Assembly (NCBI RefSeq): GCF_006149045.1 | Contig: NZ_VBSN01000027.1 | Span: 868,001 to 932,000 of the forward strand | Source: Dyadobacter flavalbus | GTDB lineage: Bacteria; Bacteroidota; Bacteroidia; Cytophagales; Spirosomataceae | Direction of reading: 5' to 3' | DNA length: 64,000 nucleotides | Shown here: positions 36,386-45,284 of the stretch, in pieces | Position numbering within the stretch: the first letter of the stretch is position 1 | Layout of the letters: each line of letters starts with the position of its first letter | Notes under the pieces: generated by a model | Database searches by the model: none | Seen by the model: the letters and a program-made list of their open reading frames with translations, nothing else | Told to the model about the DNA's origin: nothing | Made by a program: the position numbers and the translations under genes

Positions 36386-37429
36386 TTAATGAAGTAAGAC
36401 TGATTTTAATTCCTCAGGGCTTTTGATCTGATCGAATCCCCAAATGTAATTGGCCAGCTTGTACTGATCTGATGTAATTCTTTCCTCAAATACACTGAAT
36501 GCATCGTAAAGTAGCTGATTGTCCCGTTCTTTCGTACTTGTTACTTCCGGCTGATAGTGGATGTTCAACAAGTTGTCCCCGCTTTTGGATTTCGATACAA
36601 GGGCTACGTGCTGCTTGAACAGATAATTGGGTTTGTTCAGGAAAAGGCTGTAACCAATATGCGTGCCGGGGCTATTGGATATGACCATATCGGAAAGCGA
36701 GATAATTGACTTCAACCGGTTCAGAAAATACAGATCGTCCCGATGCCCGGCAGTTGTAAGTTTGTACCCCATGTTCCGGTAATATTCATGGTCGCCGTTT
36801 TGTGTATCTTTCCAGTACATACAAACCAGCACGGTATCGTATCCGGTTTTCCTCTTTTCAATCTCGGTACAAAACTGCTTTTTATCGTATTCTGACGCAA
36901 CCGCGCCAATGGAATGACTCGGAAAAACGAGCAGAACTCTGCCCAGGTCCTTTTTGATTTCTGACAAAGCCTTTGCATCAAGAAGCCCTTCGCAATAATG
37001 AATGTAAGGTCCAACCTGAATGGGTACTTTGCCTGTTTTCTCCTGGATGAATTTTGCCCTGTAACTGCTGTAAGTCAGCGTTTTCTTTGCAAGCATGACC
37101 GAATCGGCACGAACAAGGTTGCCTATGACAATGCCGTGTTCCAGGTAAATTTCATGCAAAGGAAGATTTTTGTCATCGATTTCAATATTTGCATATTTCA
37201 GGAATTGAAAGAGGATGCCGTAATAATTGCAATCTTCAAAATAAAATTGTGGAAAATATGGCAGTGGAGCACTCAGCTTTGAAAGATCAAAAATATCGGC
37301 TGACTGCCGCGACTTCACCTGAGCAGGAAAATCTGTGGCTCCGGATCTTTTGTAAGCGCAATATATGCTCCGAAAAATTTTCGTTTTTTCGGCTAGCACT
37401 ACAATCTGTCTTTTAAGGTCGTTAATCAT
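36386..37429 (-). CDS. Unassigned GT-B-like protein in the pse/capsule locus
   Basis: I cannot name this 347-residue cytoplasmic protein. It has no signal peptide or membrane helix. Visible features are FYFEDCNYYGILFQFLKYANI and EIYLEHGIVIGN in the first third, RVLLVFPSHSIGAVASEYDK and DTVLVCMYWKD in the middle, and DMVISNSPGTHIGYSLFLNKPNYLF near residue 260, which looks like the nucleotide-sugar pocket of a GT-B fold (S-x-x-G-T-x-x-G). The pattern recalls unassigned capsule proteins related to CDP-glycerol or sialyl-type transferases. It lies between flippase and polymerase, 20 and 18 bases from its neighbours, next to the pseudaminic acid genes, so a nonulosonic acid transferase is a reasonable guess. 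That is inference only. Confidence 0.75.
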   Translation of the reverse strand: MINDLKRQIVVLAEKTKIFRSIYCAYKRSGATDFPAQVKSRQSADIFDLSKLSAPLPYFPQFYFEDCNYYGILFQFLKYANIEIDDKNLPLHEIYLEHGIVIGNLVRADSVMLAKKTLTYSSYRAKFIQEKTGKVPIQVGPYIHYCEGLLDAKALSEIKKDLGRVLLVFPSHSIGAVASEYDKKQFCTEIEKRKTGYDTVLVCMYWKDTQNGDHEYYRNMGYKLTTAGHRDDLYFLNRLKSIISLSDMVISNSPGTHIGYSLFLNKPNYLFKQHVALVSKSKSGDNLLNIHYQPEVTSTKERDNQLLYDAFSVFEERITSDQYKLANYIWGFDQIKSPEELKSVLLH

Positions 37430-37447
37430 AGCAAGTTCAATGAAATT

Positions 37448-38749
37448 CTAGTTGGTCTGGGAATTGCGAAAGCTGAACCAGGGCATTGGATAAACCTTTG
37501 AGCTGAGCATCATAACGACGAGACAATTGAGCAGACTGATTGCAAAATTTGAATAAGCAGCGCCAAGCGGCCCGATGCTGCTTACCAGATAATAGGACAA
37601 GGCAACTTGCAGCGCAGAACATAAAAAAGTTACAATTGCCAGTGAAGCAGATCTTTTTACATAAAAAATGTACGTAACATACATCAGATAAATACCTTGA
37701 AACGCTTGTGAAAACAAGGCCCAGCCTACATACATTTTTGCATCACTGTATTTTTCCGACAGAAAGTGATCAATCAGGATATCCGATGCCAGGGTTGCAG
37801 CGAATGTAAGCAGCAGCAAAGACACAATGTACAAATAGGTGAGCTTAACCAGCTTCCGCTTCTTTACCGCAAGGACTTTCGGATCAGAAATGGAAAGTGT
37901 CTTGTAAACAAACGGTGTAAATGCATTGTTGAATGCCAGTGTCAAAAAAGAAATAATCAGGCTGAACTGAAATCCGGCTGCATAAATACCGCTTTCGGAA
38001 ACACCCGCCAGATTGGATATGATGAGTCTGTCGGCGCCGGCGCGGGCCCAGATGCTGATGGCATGCGGTATTAACGGAAGGCAAAACCTGAAAATATCTT
38101 TAATGTACTGCTTGTTATACGAGATATTCAGATAGCCGCGCTTCCATAAAAGGATCACACTGATCAATGCATAAAGAACGGAACTGGTGCCGATCCCGAT
38201 GATTCTGCCCTGCCAGCTCAACTGAAAAAGTATGATCAGGATAAGTGAAAGTGTGACGTCACAAACGGTTTGTGAAATCTGATAACTTCCAAAATACAGC
38301 GGTTGCTCTTCAAGTCTCCAGATGATCAGATTGATATTACTGATTACCTGAGCAGTTGCAATGATCAGGCCGCTGACTACAAAAGCTGTATTGACTGAAA
38401 GGTAGCTCCTGATTGGTTCGATAAACCAGAAAACGATCAGCCCGCAAACTGCAAGCGTGATAGCCAGTACAAACAAAATATTGAAAATATACTTCCCGAT
38501 TTCAACCTTGTCCAGTCGGTAGAAGTTGACTGAAACAATACTCTGAACGTTGATTCCTATGAAAATGACGAGAAGATTAAGATAAACATTGTAATTGGCA
38601 ACTTTACCATAATCCTCAGGTAGCAGATAATGAGTAAGTAACGGAAGAATTAAAAAAGGAACCGCCTTGTTTACAGCGTCAGTAATAACGTAAAGTACGC
38701 TGTTCCTGACAAGTGGATGTTTTCTTAAATTTTCAATTTTACTCCTCAA
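37448..38749 (-). CDS. Wzx-type polysaccharide flippase
   Basis: A 433-residue inner-membrane protein of the MATE/PST flippase superfamily with about twelve to fourteen predicted helices. The start LVRNSVLYVITDAVNKAVPFLILPLLTHYLLPEDYGKVANYNVY is the standard opening of Wzx proteins (P-F-L-x-LPLLT...L-x-P-E-D-Y-G). It should move the lipid-linked repeat unit across the inner membrane. The gap of 87 bases to pseI is the largest between pseB and wzy, but the strand and context indicate one cluster. Confidence 0.9.
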   Translation of the reverse strand: MRSKIENLRKHPLVRNSVLYVITDAVNKAVPFLILPLLTHYLLPEDYGKVANYNVYLNLLVIFIGINVQSIVSVNFYRLDKVEIGKYIFNILFVLAITLAVCGLIVFWFIEPIRSYLSVNTAFVVSGLIIATAQVISNINLIIWRLEEQPLYFGSYQISQTVCDVTLSLILIILFQLSWQGRIIGIGTSSVLYALISVILLWKRGYLNISYNKQYIKDIFRFCLPLIPHAISIWARAGADRLIISNLAGVSESGIYAAGFQFSLIISFLTLAFNNAFTPFVYKTLSISDPKVLAVKKRKLVKLTYLYIVSLLLLTFAATLASDILIDHFLSEKYSDAKMYVGWALFSQAFQGIYLMYVTYIFYVKRSASLAIVTFLCSALQVALSYYLVSSIGPLGAAYSNFAISLLNCLVVMMLSSKVYPMPWFSFRNSQTN

Positions 38750-38836
38750 AACCGGCTTTCCAATTAGTAATCCAATATGATCTTTTCAATGTACTCTCTT
38801 GCATGTATTTCATTTGAGAGTGTATAGCAGATAGAG

Positions 38837-39874
38837 CTATGCGATTTTATCCAGCGTCATCCGGGACCCTTTCTTAAGATCCTCTTTGGCCGGCTTTCCG
38901 ATAATGTCTTTCAGATATTTGGGATGCAGACCGAAGCCCGGGCGAATGGAACGTACATTCGATTCCGTTATGATTTCTCCTGCTGCAATGTCCTCAACCA
39001 CATATAAGGATCTTGAAAAGTCTTTGCCTTTTGCCTGCTTTTCGGTCAGTTTATAATCCACTATGCCGATGGCCTGTTCAGCTTCTCTCACCGATTTCAC
39101 CATTTCCGAGAATTCCGCTTCATTCATGGAAAAGGATGCATCGGGGCCGCCGATGGCTCGGTCCAGAATGAAATGCTTTTCAATGATTTTGGCACCAAGA
39201 ACCGTGGCAACAACCGGAACGGTACTGCCAATGGTGTGATCGGAAAGGCCGCTGATTACATGGAACCGCTCTGCAAAATCTTTAACCATCGTCATGTTTG
39301 CCTCACCAATCGGAGCCGGATAGCTCGATGTGCATTTCAGCAAAGCAATCTGATCGTTGCCCTGCCTTGCGCAGGCATCCAGGGCGAGCCTGATATCTTC
39401 TTCGGTGGCGATGCCGGTGGAAATAATGACGGGCTTTCCTTTGGAGGCAACAAGCTCGATCAAAGGGATGTCAGTAATTTCGAACGAGGCAATTTTATAG
39501 GCGGGCACATCCAGCGTCTCCAGAAACGCAACGGCTGTTGGATCAAACGGAGAAGAAAAGCAAATCAAGCCTTCTTCCTCCGCTACACGGAATAATTCCG
39601 CATGCCATTCCCACGGCGTATAAGCCTCTTGATATAAGTCAAATAAATATTGTCCGTCCCAGATCGTCCCGCCGATACGAAAATCGTCCATGCGGGAATC
39701 GATGGTGATTGTTTCGGCCGTATAAGTCTGCAGTTTGATACAATCCGCGCCAGCTCTTTTAGCAGCTCTGATCGTTTCTATCGCTGTTTCCAGACTGCCA
39801 TTATGATTGGCCGACAGTTCTGCAATGATAAATACAGGACTGTTTTTATTTATTTCAAATGTTCCTATTCTCAT
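38837..39874 (-). CDS. pseI: Pseudaminic acid synthase
   Basis: The enzyme condenses 2,4-diacetamido-2,4,6-trideoxy-L-altrose with phosphoenolpyruvate to form pseudaminic acid in the cytoplasm. The NeuB-type TIM barrel occupies about residues 1-280, with FIIAELSANHNGSLETA, CIKLQTYTAETIT, YKIASFEITDIPLI, STGIATEEDI, LLKCTSSYPAP, GLSDHTIG and EKHFILDR all present. The C-terminal antifreeze-like SAF domain is about 287-345 (RSLYVVEDIAAGEIITE). The wording (SANHNGSLETA, DNSRIGGTIWDG-like DFRIGGTIWDGQYLFDLY) is that of PseI rather than NeuB or LegI. Its ATG shares one base with the stop of the pseG-pseH gene (TGATG), so the two are translationally coupled. Confidence 0.93.
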   Translation of the reverse strand: MRIGTFEINKNSPVFIIAELSANHNGSLETAIETIRAAKRAGADCIKLQTYTAETITIDSRMDDFRIGGTIWDGQYLFDLYQEAYTPWEWHAELFRVAEEEGLICFSSPFDPTAVAFLETLDVPAYKIASFEITDIPLIELVASKGKPVIISTGIATEEDIRLALDACARQGNDQIALLKCTSSYPAPIGEANMTMVKDFAERFHVISGLSDHTIGSTVPVVATVLGAKIIEKHFILDRAIGGPDASFSMNEAEFSEMVKSVREAEQAIGIVDYKLTEKQAKGKDFSRSLYVVEDIAAGEIITESNVRSIRPGFGLHPKYLKDIIGKPAKEDLKKGSRMTLDKIA

Positions 39875-41304
39875 CAGATATTCATAGTGTATTTGTAGTT
39901 CTCACCTTCCATTTCTTTCGTAAAACCAAATCGCTCGAATGTCTTACACGACGAAATGTTATCAGGCATTACAATTCCTGAGATTCGTGTTATCATTTGC
40001 CCTGTATTTTCACAAAGCGATAAAATTCCCTTTTTCAGCAATACGGCGCCCAGGCCCTGGCCATGATAGTCCGGATCCAGCAGATAACTTATAACCGCTT
40101 CTTCGCCATGCAGGTCAAACCGGATCGAACCGACAGGCTTGCCATAATACAATGCAATATAGAATATACATTCAGGATCCGTTGATTTTCGTGAAAGCCA
40201 GTCAACATGGTCTGCAAAGTGTATGGTACTTTTATTAAGGGAATACCTCCGAACCTGCTGATCCGAAGCCCAGTGATAAGTTATTTCTGCATCGTTATTT
40301 GTTAATCTGCGCAGTTGAAAATTTTGCTCGGAAACCAGCTGCTGAAAAAGTTTTTTTATCCGTTCTCCCGATTTTCCATCAACCAGTTTAGCATTTTCAG
40401 AACTTTGCTGAGAAAAATATTTCTCTACTGCGGAAAGAATGTTTTCTTCTGAAAAATCTTCAGCGCTGATAAAGGCATTTGCCTTTTTATAGTTTTCAAA
40501 AACAAACCTCTGATTATCAACGTACATTCCGGAAATAATTTTTGCTCCCGACGTAAGTGCTTCCGTCAGGATCCCGCTTGCCGGAACAATGCATAATTCA
40601 GCTTCAGACATTTGTCCGGCCATATCCTCGGCACTGATGTTACTGTAATGAATTACGTTGTCGTGTTCATTTAGAATGGCCGCCAAAGATTCCTGATGAC
40701 TGTATGCAGCACCGGTTACGATGCATATTTTGCTAAACTGACTGAAGGTCAAGACAACATTCAGTGCCGTTCTGGTTAAGTTCCGGCTGTCCGAGCCGCC
40801 GAAACAGATCAGAACCGAGCCACTTGCAGTTTGCTGTTTTTTCATCCTGGCCAATTCGAGAAATGCCGGACGGATCAATGCATAATCGGGGCCAAGCGCG
40901 AACTGCGTGTACGGCTGTGCGTCGTATTCATTCGGAGAAACGCAGGGTGTATGATTTAAAATCAAATCTGCAAAGCTGGGCTTTTCATGCAAGTCGTCTA
41001 TACTCACTAGCTGACAGCCTATTTTCTTGACAGCAAGTTGATAATCACTTTCAAGTTCATAGCTGTCCACGACAACCAGGTCTTTTGGTGACAAAACAGC
41101 CAGGAGTGCTTCGTCATTTTGAAGGCGCATAAAGGCAAAACCGGCATGCCGTATTTCGTCGATGATGCTATCCGGAATTTGTTTACAGGCAAAATGAATG
41201 TCAAAGTTTTCAACAAGCATTTTTGCCAAAGCTATACACCTGACAAGATGGCCGAGGCCAATGCTGGAACTTCCATCCGTCCTGATATATAGTTTACTTT
41301 TCAT
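39874..41304 (-). CDS. pseG: Bifunctional PseG hydrolase / PseH-like acetyltransferase fusion
   Basis: One 476-residue chain contains two consecutive pathway enzymes. Residues 1 to about 322 are PseG, the UDP-sugar hydrolase that releases UDP from UDP-2,4-diacetamido-2,4,6-trideoxy-L-altrose; the motif RTDGSSSIGLGHLVRC with His19 and the GT-B-like LICFGGSDSRN and PASGILTEALTSGAK blocks are present. Residues about 328-476 are a GNAT N-acetyltransferase (FQLRRLTNNDAEITYHWASD, acetyl-CoA loop HGQGLGAVLL near 414-423, SSCKTFERFGF), matching PseH, which acetylates N4. No separate pseH exists in the cluster, so the fusion completes the pathway. PseH acts just before PseG, so the fusion joins successive steps. 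Its start overlaps the end of pseF by 11 bases. Confidence 0.92.
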   Translation of the reverse strand: MKSKLYIRTDGSSSIGLGHLVRCIALAKMLVENFDIHFACKQIPDSIIDEIRHAGFAFMRLQNDEALLAVLSPKDLVVVDSYELESDYQLAVKKIGCQLVSIDDLHEKPSFADLILNHTPCVSPNEYDAQPYTQFALGPDYALIRPAFLELARMKKQQTASGSVLICFGGSDSRNLTRTALNVVLTFSQFSKICIVTGAAYSHQESLAAILNEHDNVIHYSNISAEDMAGQMSEAELCIVPASGILTEALTSGAKIISGMYVDNQRFVFENYKKANAFISAEDFSEENILSAVEKYFSQQSSENAKLVDGKSGERIKKLFQQLVSEQNFQLRRLTNNDAEITYHWASDQQVRRYSLNKSTIHFADHVDWLSRKSTDPECIFYIALYYGKPVGSIRFDLHGEEAVISYLLDPDYHGQGLGAVLLKKGILSLCENTGQMITRISGIVMPDNISSCKTFERFGFTKEMEGENYKYTMNI

Positions 41305-41983
41305 AAAGCAGTTTGTATTTCATTTCCGCCATCAGCCAGTCAGAGGCCGTATCGATATCCTGCACTTCTTCTTCCGACAAGATGATGGATGCCGTGTTTG
41401 ACGTAAAAAGAGAATCCGTAATTTTTGCTGGATTGTACCAGTACCATTGGCCGGCATCATGATAAACCGGTTTCAGGTCCTGCGACCTGACATTCCGATT
41501 TTCCGGCCAAACCATCTGTACTTTTCCGTCCGTTATTTCCAAACCCCGCCAGATCGGATAGGAGAAAGGAACAACCGGAAACACGGAGTCAAAGCCGGAT
41601 TCGCTCATCATTGACATTCCGGCCCGCAAATGCTCGGTTTTAATTAAAGGTGCTGTGGGGTAAATGCAGCAGATCTTATCGTATATAACCGAAAAACGAG
41701 TTTCATATTCCTTTTCTACTTCCTTGATAACGTCCACGGTGGATGCGAAATCGTTTGCATTGCCTTCGCTTCTCAGAAACGGGACAGATGCACCATGATT
41801 TTTTGCGATTCCAGCAATTTCAGGATCATCCGTTGAAACCATTACGTCACTGAATAAGCCGGATTTCAGTGCGGTTTCGATGGCATAGGCAATAATCGGT
41901 TTTCCCAGAAAATCCCTGATGTTTTTTCTTGGAATACGCTTGCTGCCGCCCCTTGCCGGAATAATTGCCAGGGTTTTATCCAT
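41294..41983 (-). CDS. pseF: Pseudaminic acid cytidylyltransferase
   Basis: The 229-residue enzyme activates pseudaminic acid with CTP to CMP-pseudaminic acid, the donor for transferases. The N-terminal signature IIPARGGSKRIPRKNIRDFLGKP is that of acylneuraminate cytidylyltransferases, and VSTDDPEIAGIAKNHGA, DKICCIYPTAPL and HDAGQWYWYNP (the latter shared by PseF proteins) support PseF over NeuA. The ATG at 41981-41983 is used; an in-frame TTG 33 bases upstream lies inside pseC and is unlikely. The first eight bases overlap the end of pseC and the last eleven overlap pseG-pseH. Confidence 0.93.
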   Translation of the reverse strand: MDKTLAIIPARGGSKRIPRKNIRDFLGKPIIAYAIETALKSGLFSDVMVSTDDPEIAGIAKNHGASVPFLRSEGNANDFASTVDVIKEVEKEYETRFSVIYDKICCIYPTAPLIKTEHLRAGMSMMSESGFDSVFPVVPFSYPIWRGLEITDGKVQMVWPENRNVRSQDLKPVYHDAGQWYWYNPAKITDSLFTSNTASIILSEEEVQDIDTASDWLMAEMKYKLLYEK

Positions 41984-43154
41984 GATGGTAATAACTGTTA
42001 ACAGCGTCAATGACAAACGACTGTTCCTCTTCGGTCAGTGTCGGGTACATCGGCAGGCTGATACATCCCCGGTAGTACGCTTCCGCATGGGGCATATCAC
42101 CCGCTTTCCAGCCAAGATTTTGATAATAGGGCATCAAATGGCACGGAATGTAATGGATCTGGGCAAAAATGTCTTTGCTTCGCAGGTGATTATACAAGCC
42201 CAGGCGATCCTCCACTTCTATAATATAAAGATGATATGCATGGCCTGTGACTACGCCACTTTGTCCATATACAAATGCCTTGTCAGAAAACCCGGCCTGA
42301 TAAGCAGCCGCAATCGCCCGGCGTTTTTCAAGGCCGGCATCCGCTCTTTTTAACTGACTGACGCCTAGTGCAGCCTGAAAATCCGTCAATCGGTAATTAT
42401 AACCCAAAGTCTGCATTTCCATATACCAGCCCGGATACTGCTCGGCTCCACCGGCCAGCTCGATGCTGTTTACATACAGGTCATTTGATTTTACAATCCC
42501 GTGCGTCCGGAGTGCAAGCAATTTTTGATACAACTCGGCATCATTGGTTGTAATCATTCCGCCTTCCCCGCATGCAATATGCTTTACAGGATGGAAGCTG
42601 AAAATCGCAAGATCCGCAAAGTTGCTGTTTCCGCAAAGCTGTTCATTGCCAGCCGAATCTGTAAAAAAGCCCCCGGGTGCATGGCAGGCGTCTTCAATCA
42701 TCCACAGACCGTATTCATCAGCCAGTTCTTTAAAAGCTTCCAGATTGACTGTATTGCCTGCAAAATCGACCGGAATAATTCCTTTATATGTTCCTTTCGG
42801 GGCACTTTCCAGCAAGTTGCGTACCGAATGAATATCAATCAGATAGGTTGACGGGTCAATGTCGGCAAATACAACTTCTCCTCCGCAGTAACGGATGCAG
42901 TTTGCCGATGCTGCAAATGTAATGGGTGTTGTTATTACTTTATCGCCCGGGTTCACGCCTAACGCAAGCGTACACAAATGCAGCGCCGCTGTTCCATTTG
43001 CCACCGCAACAGCATATTTTGAACCCACATATTCTGCAAAAGCAACTTCAAATTGCCGGATATTAGGTCCTTGGGTGAGATAGTCAGACTTCAATACGTC
43101 TGTCACGGCCTTAATGTCCTCCTCGGTTATGTTCTGCCTTCCGTACGGTATCAT
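41976..43154 (-). CDS. pseC: UDP-4-amino-4,6-dideoxy-N-acetyl-beta-L-altrosamine transaminase
   Basis: This PLP-dependent aminotransferase of the DegT/DnrJ/EryC1 family aminates C4 of the keto sugar produced by PseB, with glutamate as donor. The 392 residues match the family. YGRQNITEEDIKAVTDVLKSDYLTQGP is the standard PseC start, ANGTAALHLC binds the cofactor phosphate, IEDACHAPGG carries the PLP-contacting Asp, and Lys191 in SFHPVKHIACGEGGM forms the Schiff base. It follows pseB by ten bases. Confidence 0.95.
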   Translation of the reverse strand: MIPYGRQNITEEDIKAVTDVLKSDYLTQGPNIRQFEVAFAEYVGSKYAVAVANGTAALHLCTLALGVNPGDKVITTPITFAASANCIRYCGGEVVFADIDPSTYLIDIHSVRNLLESAPKGTYKGIIPVDFAGNTVNLEAFKELADEYGLWMIEDACHAPGGFFTDSAGNEQLCGNSNFADLAIFSFHPVKHIACGEGGMITTNDAELYQKLLALRTHGIVKSNDLYVNSIELAGGAEQYPGWYMEMQTLGYNYRLTDFQAALGVSQLKRADAGLEKRRAIAAAYQAGFSDKAFVYGQSGVVTGHAYHLYIIEVEDRLGLYNHLRSKDIFAQIHYIPCHLMPYYQNLGWKAGDMPHAEAYYRGCISLPMYPTLTEEEQSFVIDAVNSYYHHG

Positions 43155-43164
43155 TCAAGAAAAA

Positions 43165-44187
43165 TTAAACTGTGAAGTCGGGATCTACGTGCTCAACGAT
43201 TAAAGCCCGCAGACTTTCAACTGTTTCCCATTCTGTATTGTTTCCGGAATTATAGGAGAAACCGTCCGGCACTTTTTTGGCATTGAAGTGACTGACAAAA
43301 TCAGAAATGCTCCATGTCGGTGTCTGAGGCACGATTGCATAATATTTGCCCAGATCATAAGTGAAGAATGAATCGGATGTTGTGATCATTTCCTCGTGAA
43401 TCTTTTCGCCCGGACGGATGCCGATCACCCGGTGCTCACATTCCGGTCCGATCGCCTTTGCGATATCGAGAATATTGTACGATGGGATTTTCGGGACAAA
43501 AAGTTCTCCGCCCCACGCTGTTTCCAGCGCATGCAGCACCATGTCCACACCACCCTGCAGAGAAATGTTAAACCGGGTCATGCTTTCGACTGTTATCGGC
43601 AGTACGCCTTCTTTTTTCTTATTGATAAAAAAAGGAATAACCGAACCGTTGGAACCCATTACATTTCCATATCTGACAACAGAAAATTTGATAGGATTCT
43701 GTCCGCGAATGTTATTGGCTGCAATAAAGAGCTTGTCCGAAGTGAGTTTTGTGGCACCATACAAATTGATCGGAGCTGCTGCCTTGTCCGTCGAAAGTGC
43801 AACTACATGGCTTACTTCGGTGTCCAGCGCTGCATTAATAACATTTTGTGCTCCGTTGATATTGGTCTTGACACACTCGCTGGGGTTGTACTCAGCGATA
43901 GGCACATGCTTCATTGCAGCCGCATGTATCACAAAATCAATTCCTTTAAAAGCTCTCCGCAAACGTTCTTCATCTCTTACATCACCAATAAAAAAGCGGA
44001 TCTGCGGATACTTCTCTGGTGTGTATTCCTGTGCCATCTGAAATTGCTTCTGTTCATCTCTCGACAAGATGACGAGCCTTTTCACGTTTGGCCATCTTTT
44101 AAAAATAGTTGCAGTTAATGCTTTACCTAAAGAACCAGTTCCTCCGGTTATAAGTATTGATTTACCGGTCAAATCTAGCATGTTCAT
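43165..44187 (-). CDS. pseB: UDP-N-acetylglucosamine 4,6-dehydratase (inverting)
   Basis: The first pathway enzyme; it converts UDP-GlcNAc to UDP-2-acetamido-2,6-dideoxy-beta-L-arabino-hexos-4-ulose with C5 inversion. The 340-residue SDR protein has ITGGTGSLGKAL (13-24), VLSRDEQKQFQMAQEY, HAAAMKHVPIAEYNP, and the modified catalytic set Asp134-Lys135 (STDKAAAP) with Tyr143 and Lys147 (YGATK), which defines PseB/FlaA1 short forms without membrane helices. It is the first pse gene transcribed, 36 bases after wzz. Confidence 0.95.
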   Translation of the reverse strand: MNMLDLTGKSILITGGTGSLGKALTATIFKRWPNVKRLVILSRDEQKQFQMAQEYTPEKYPQIRFFIGDVRDEERLRRAFKGIDFVIHAAAMKHVPIAEYNPSECVKTNINGAQNVINAALDTEVSHVVALSTDKAAAPINLYGATKLTSDKLFIAANNIRGQNPIKFSVVRYGNVMGSNGSVIPFFINKKKEGVLPITVESMTRFNISLQGGVDMVLHALETAWGGELFVPKIPSYNILDIAKAIGPECEHRVIGIRPGEKIHEEMITTSDSFFTYDLGKYYAIVPQTPTWSISDFVSHFNAKKVPDGFSYNSGNNTEWETVESLRALIVEHVDPDFTV

Positions 44188-44223
44188 TTATTTTAGTTGA
44201 AAATAATTTACAGATGTATAGTG

Positions 44224-45279
44224 CTAAACAAGTTGCTTGTGAAGTTTCTCTTTAAAGAAAATGATGTAGGTGAGTGTCAGGAATATTCCCAGAACCGAGA
44301 AGATAACACCGATAAAAAGGCGCTTCGGGCTGCTTTTCGCCAGTGGAACCCGGACCGGCTCCAGAACTTTAAAAACAGGTTTCTCTTCCTTTTCACGTAT
44401 TTTGGATTGTTCCAGCTTGATAGACAAATCCGAATGTATTGCCTCCGAAAGAACGTATTCAGCTTGTAGCCTTTGTTCTTCGATCCTCGCTACGTTCAAA
44501 AAGGTGTTTCTGTGCGTATCCCTGTATGTTTGCAGGGCATATTCTGCTTTCTGCTGTCTTTTTCGGGCTTCCGCCACTCTTTTCTGAAGGAACTCAACCT
44601 GCTGGGTCGTTTTGGATATGGTGTAATTGCTGACGTAATTGATCAAGTATTTCTCACCTGCATCAACAAGCATCGCTGCAACTACCGGGTCAGTCATTTC
44701 GCTTTCAATTGTAATAATTCCATCTGTGGTCCCGACCGTAGCATGCACGAGATTTTTTGCAGCCATTACCATTTTTTCCTGTTTGGGATCAAATGAAAGA
44801 ATTTTGATTTTGGGGTTAGGTAATTTGGGCTTGGTTTCTTTCTTTTCCGTTTTTCCAAATGAAAACAGGCCCGACAGGAAAGATTGTGAGCTCTTTCTTG
44901 TCAGGTAACTTTCCAGCGTAGGGTATGATACATTATTTATATCAACAACCGGCGTCTTTAGCAAATACTGTCCGAAAGGAATTGTTGAAAGGATGTTCGG
45001 GTATAGCTCTGGCACCAGTTTACCGTTGGGATCAGCACCAGCGCCCAGTGCCATGCTGAAAAATGAATTGTTTCTGCTGGATCCCAGTTCGGGCAGCAGG
45101 ATTGTCTGAGCGGTATATCTCTTGGCAAGCAGGAAACTGAATGCAACTCCGATCATGGCGGACAGCACGGCAGCAGCTATAAGAACCGGTAAATATTTCT
45201 TGAAAAACCCTACAACTTCAAAAATGCTTATCTCAAGTGTGTCGGTGTTTTTATCAGCTTGTATTTCGGGATTAGTCAT
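44224..45279 (-). CDS. Wzz/GumC-type polysaccharide chain-length protein, no kinase domain
   Basis: A 351-residue inner-membrane protein of the polysaccharide co-polymerase class. One membrane helix lies near the N-terminus (about 30-52, LPVLIAAAVLSAMIGVAFSFLL), and one near the C-terminus (about 323-343, LFIGVIFSVLGIFLTLTYIIFF) after the proline-rich VLEPVRVPLAKSSPKR. The periplasmic part has a coiled helix (about 220-290, TQQVEFLQKRVAEARKRQQKAEYAL). The fused tyrosine autokinase found in Wzc-type proteins is absent, and no separate kinase or phosphatase gene is in the window. It starts five bases after the export protein gene. Confidence 0.88.
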   Translation of the reverse strand: MTNPEIQADKNTDTLEISIFEVVGFFKKYLPVLIAAAVLSAMIGVAFSFLLAKRYTAQTILLPELGSSRNNSFFSMALGAGADPNGKLVPELYPNILSTIPFGQYLLKTPVVDINNVSYPTLESYLTRKSSQSFLSGLFSFGKTEKKETKPKLPNPKIKILSFDPKQEKMVMAAKNLVHATVGTTDGIITIESEMTDPVVAAMLVDAGEKYLINYVSNYTISKTTQQVEFLQKRVAEARKRQQKAEYALQTYRDTHRNTFLNVARIEEQRLQAEYVLSEAIHSDLSIKLEQSKIREKEEKPVFKVLEPVRVPLAKSSPKRLFIGVIFSVLGIFLTLTYIIFFKEKLHKQLV

Positions 45280-45284
45280 TGATG

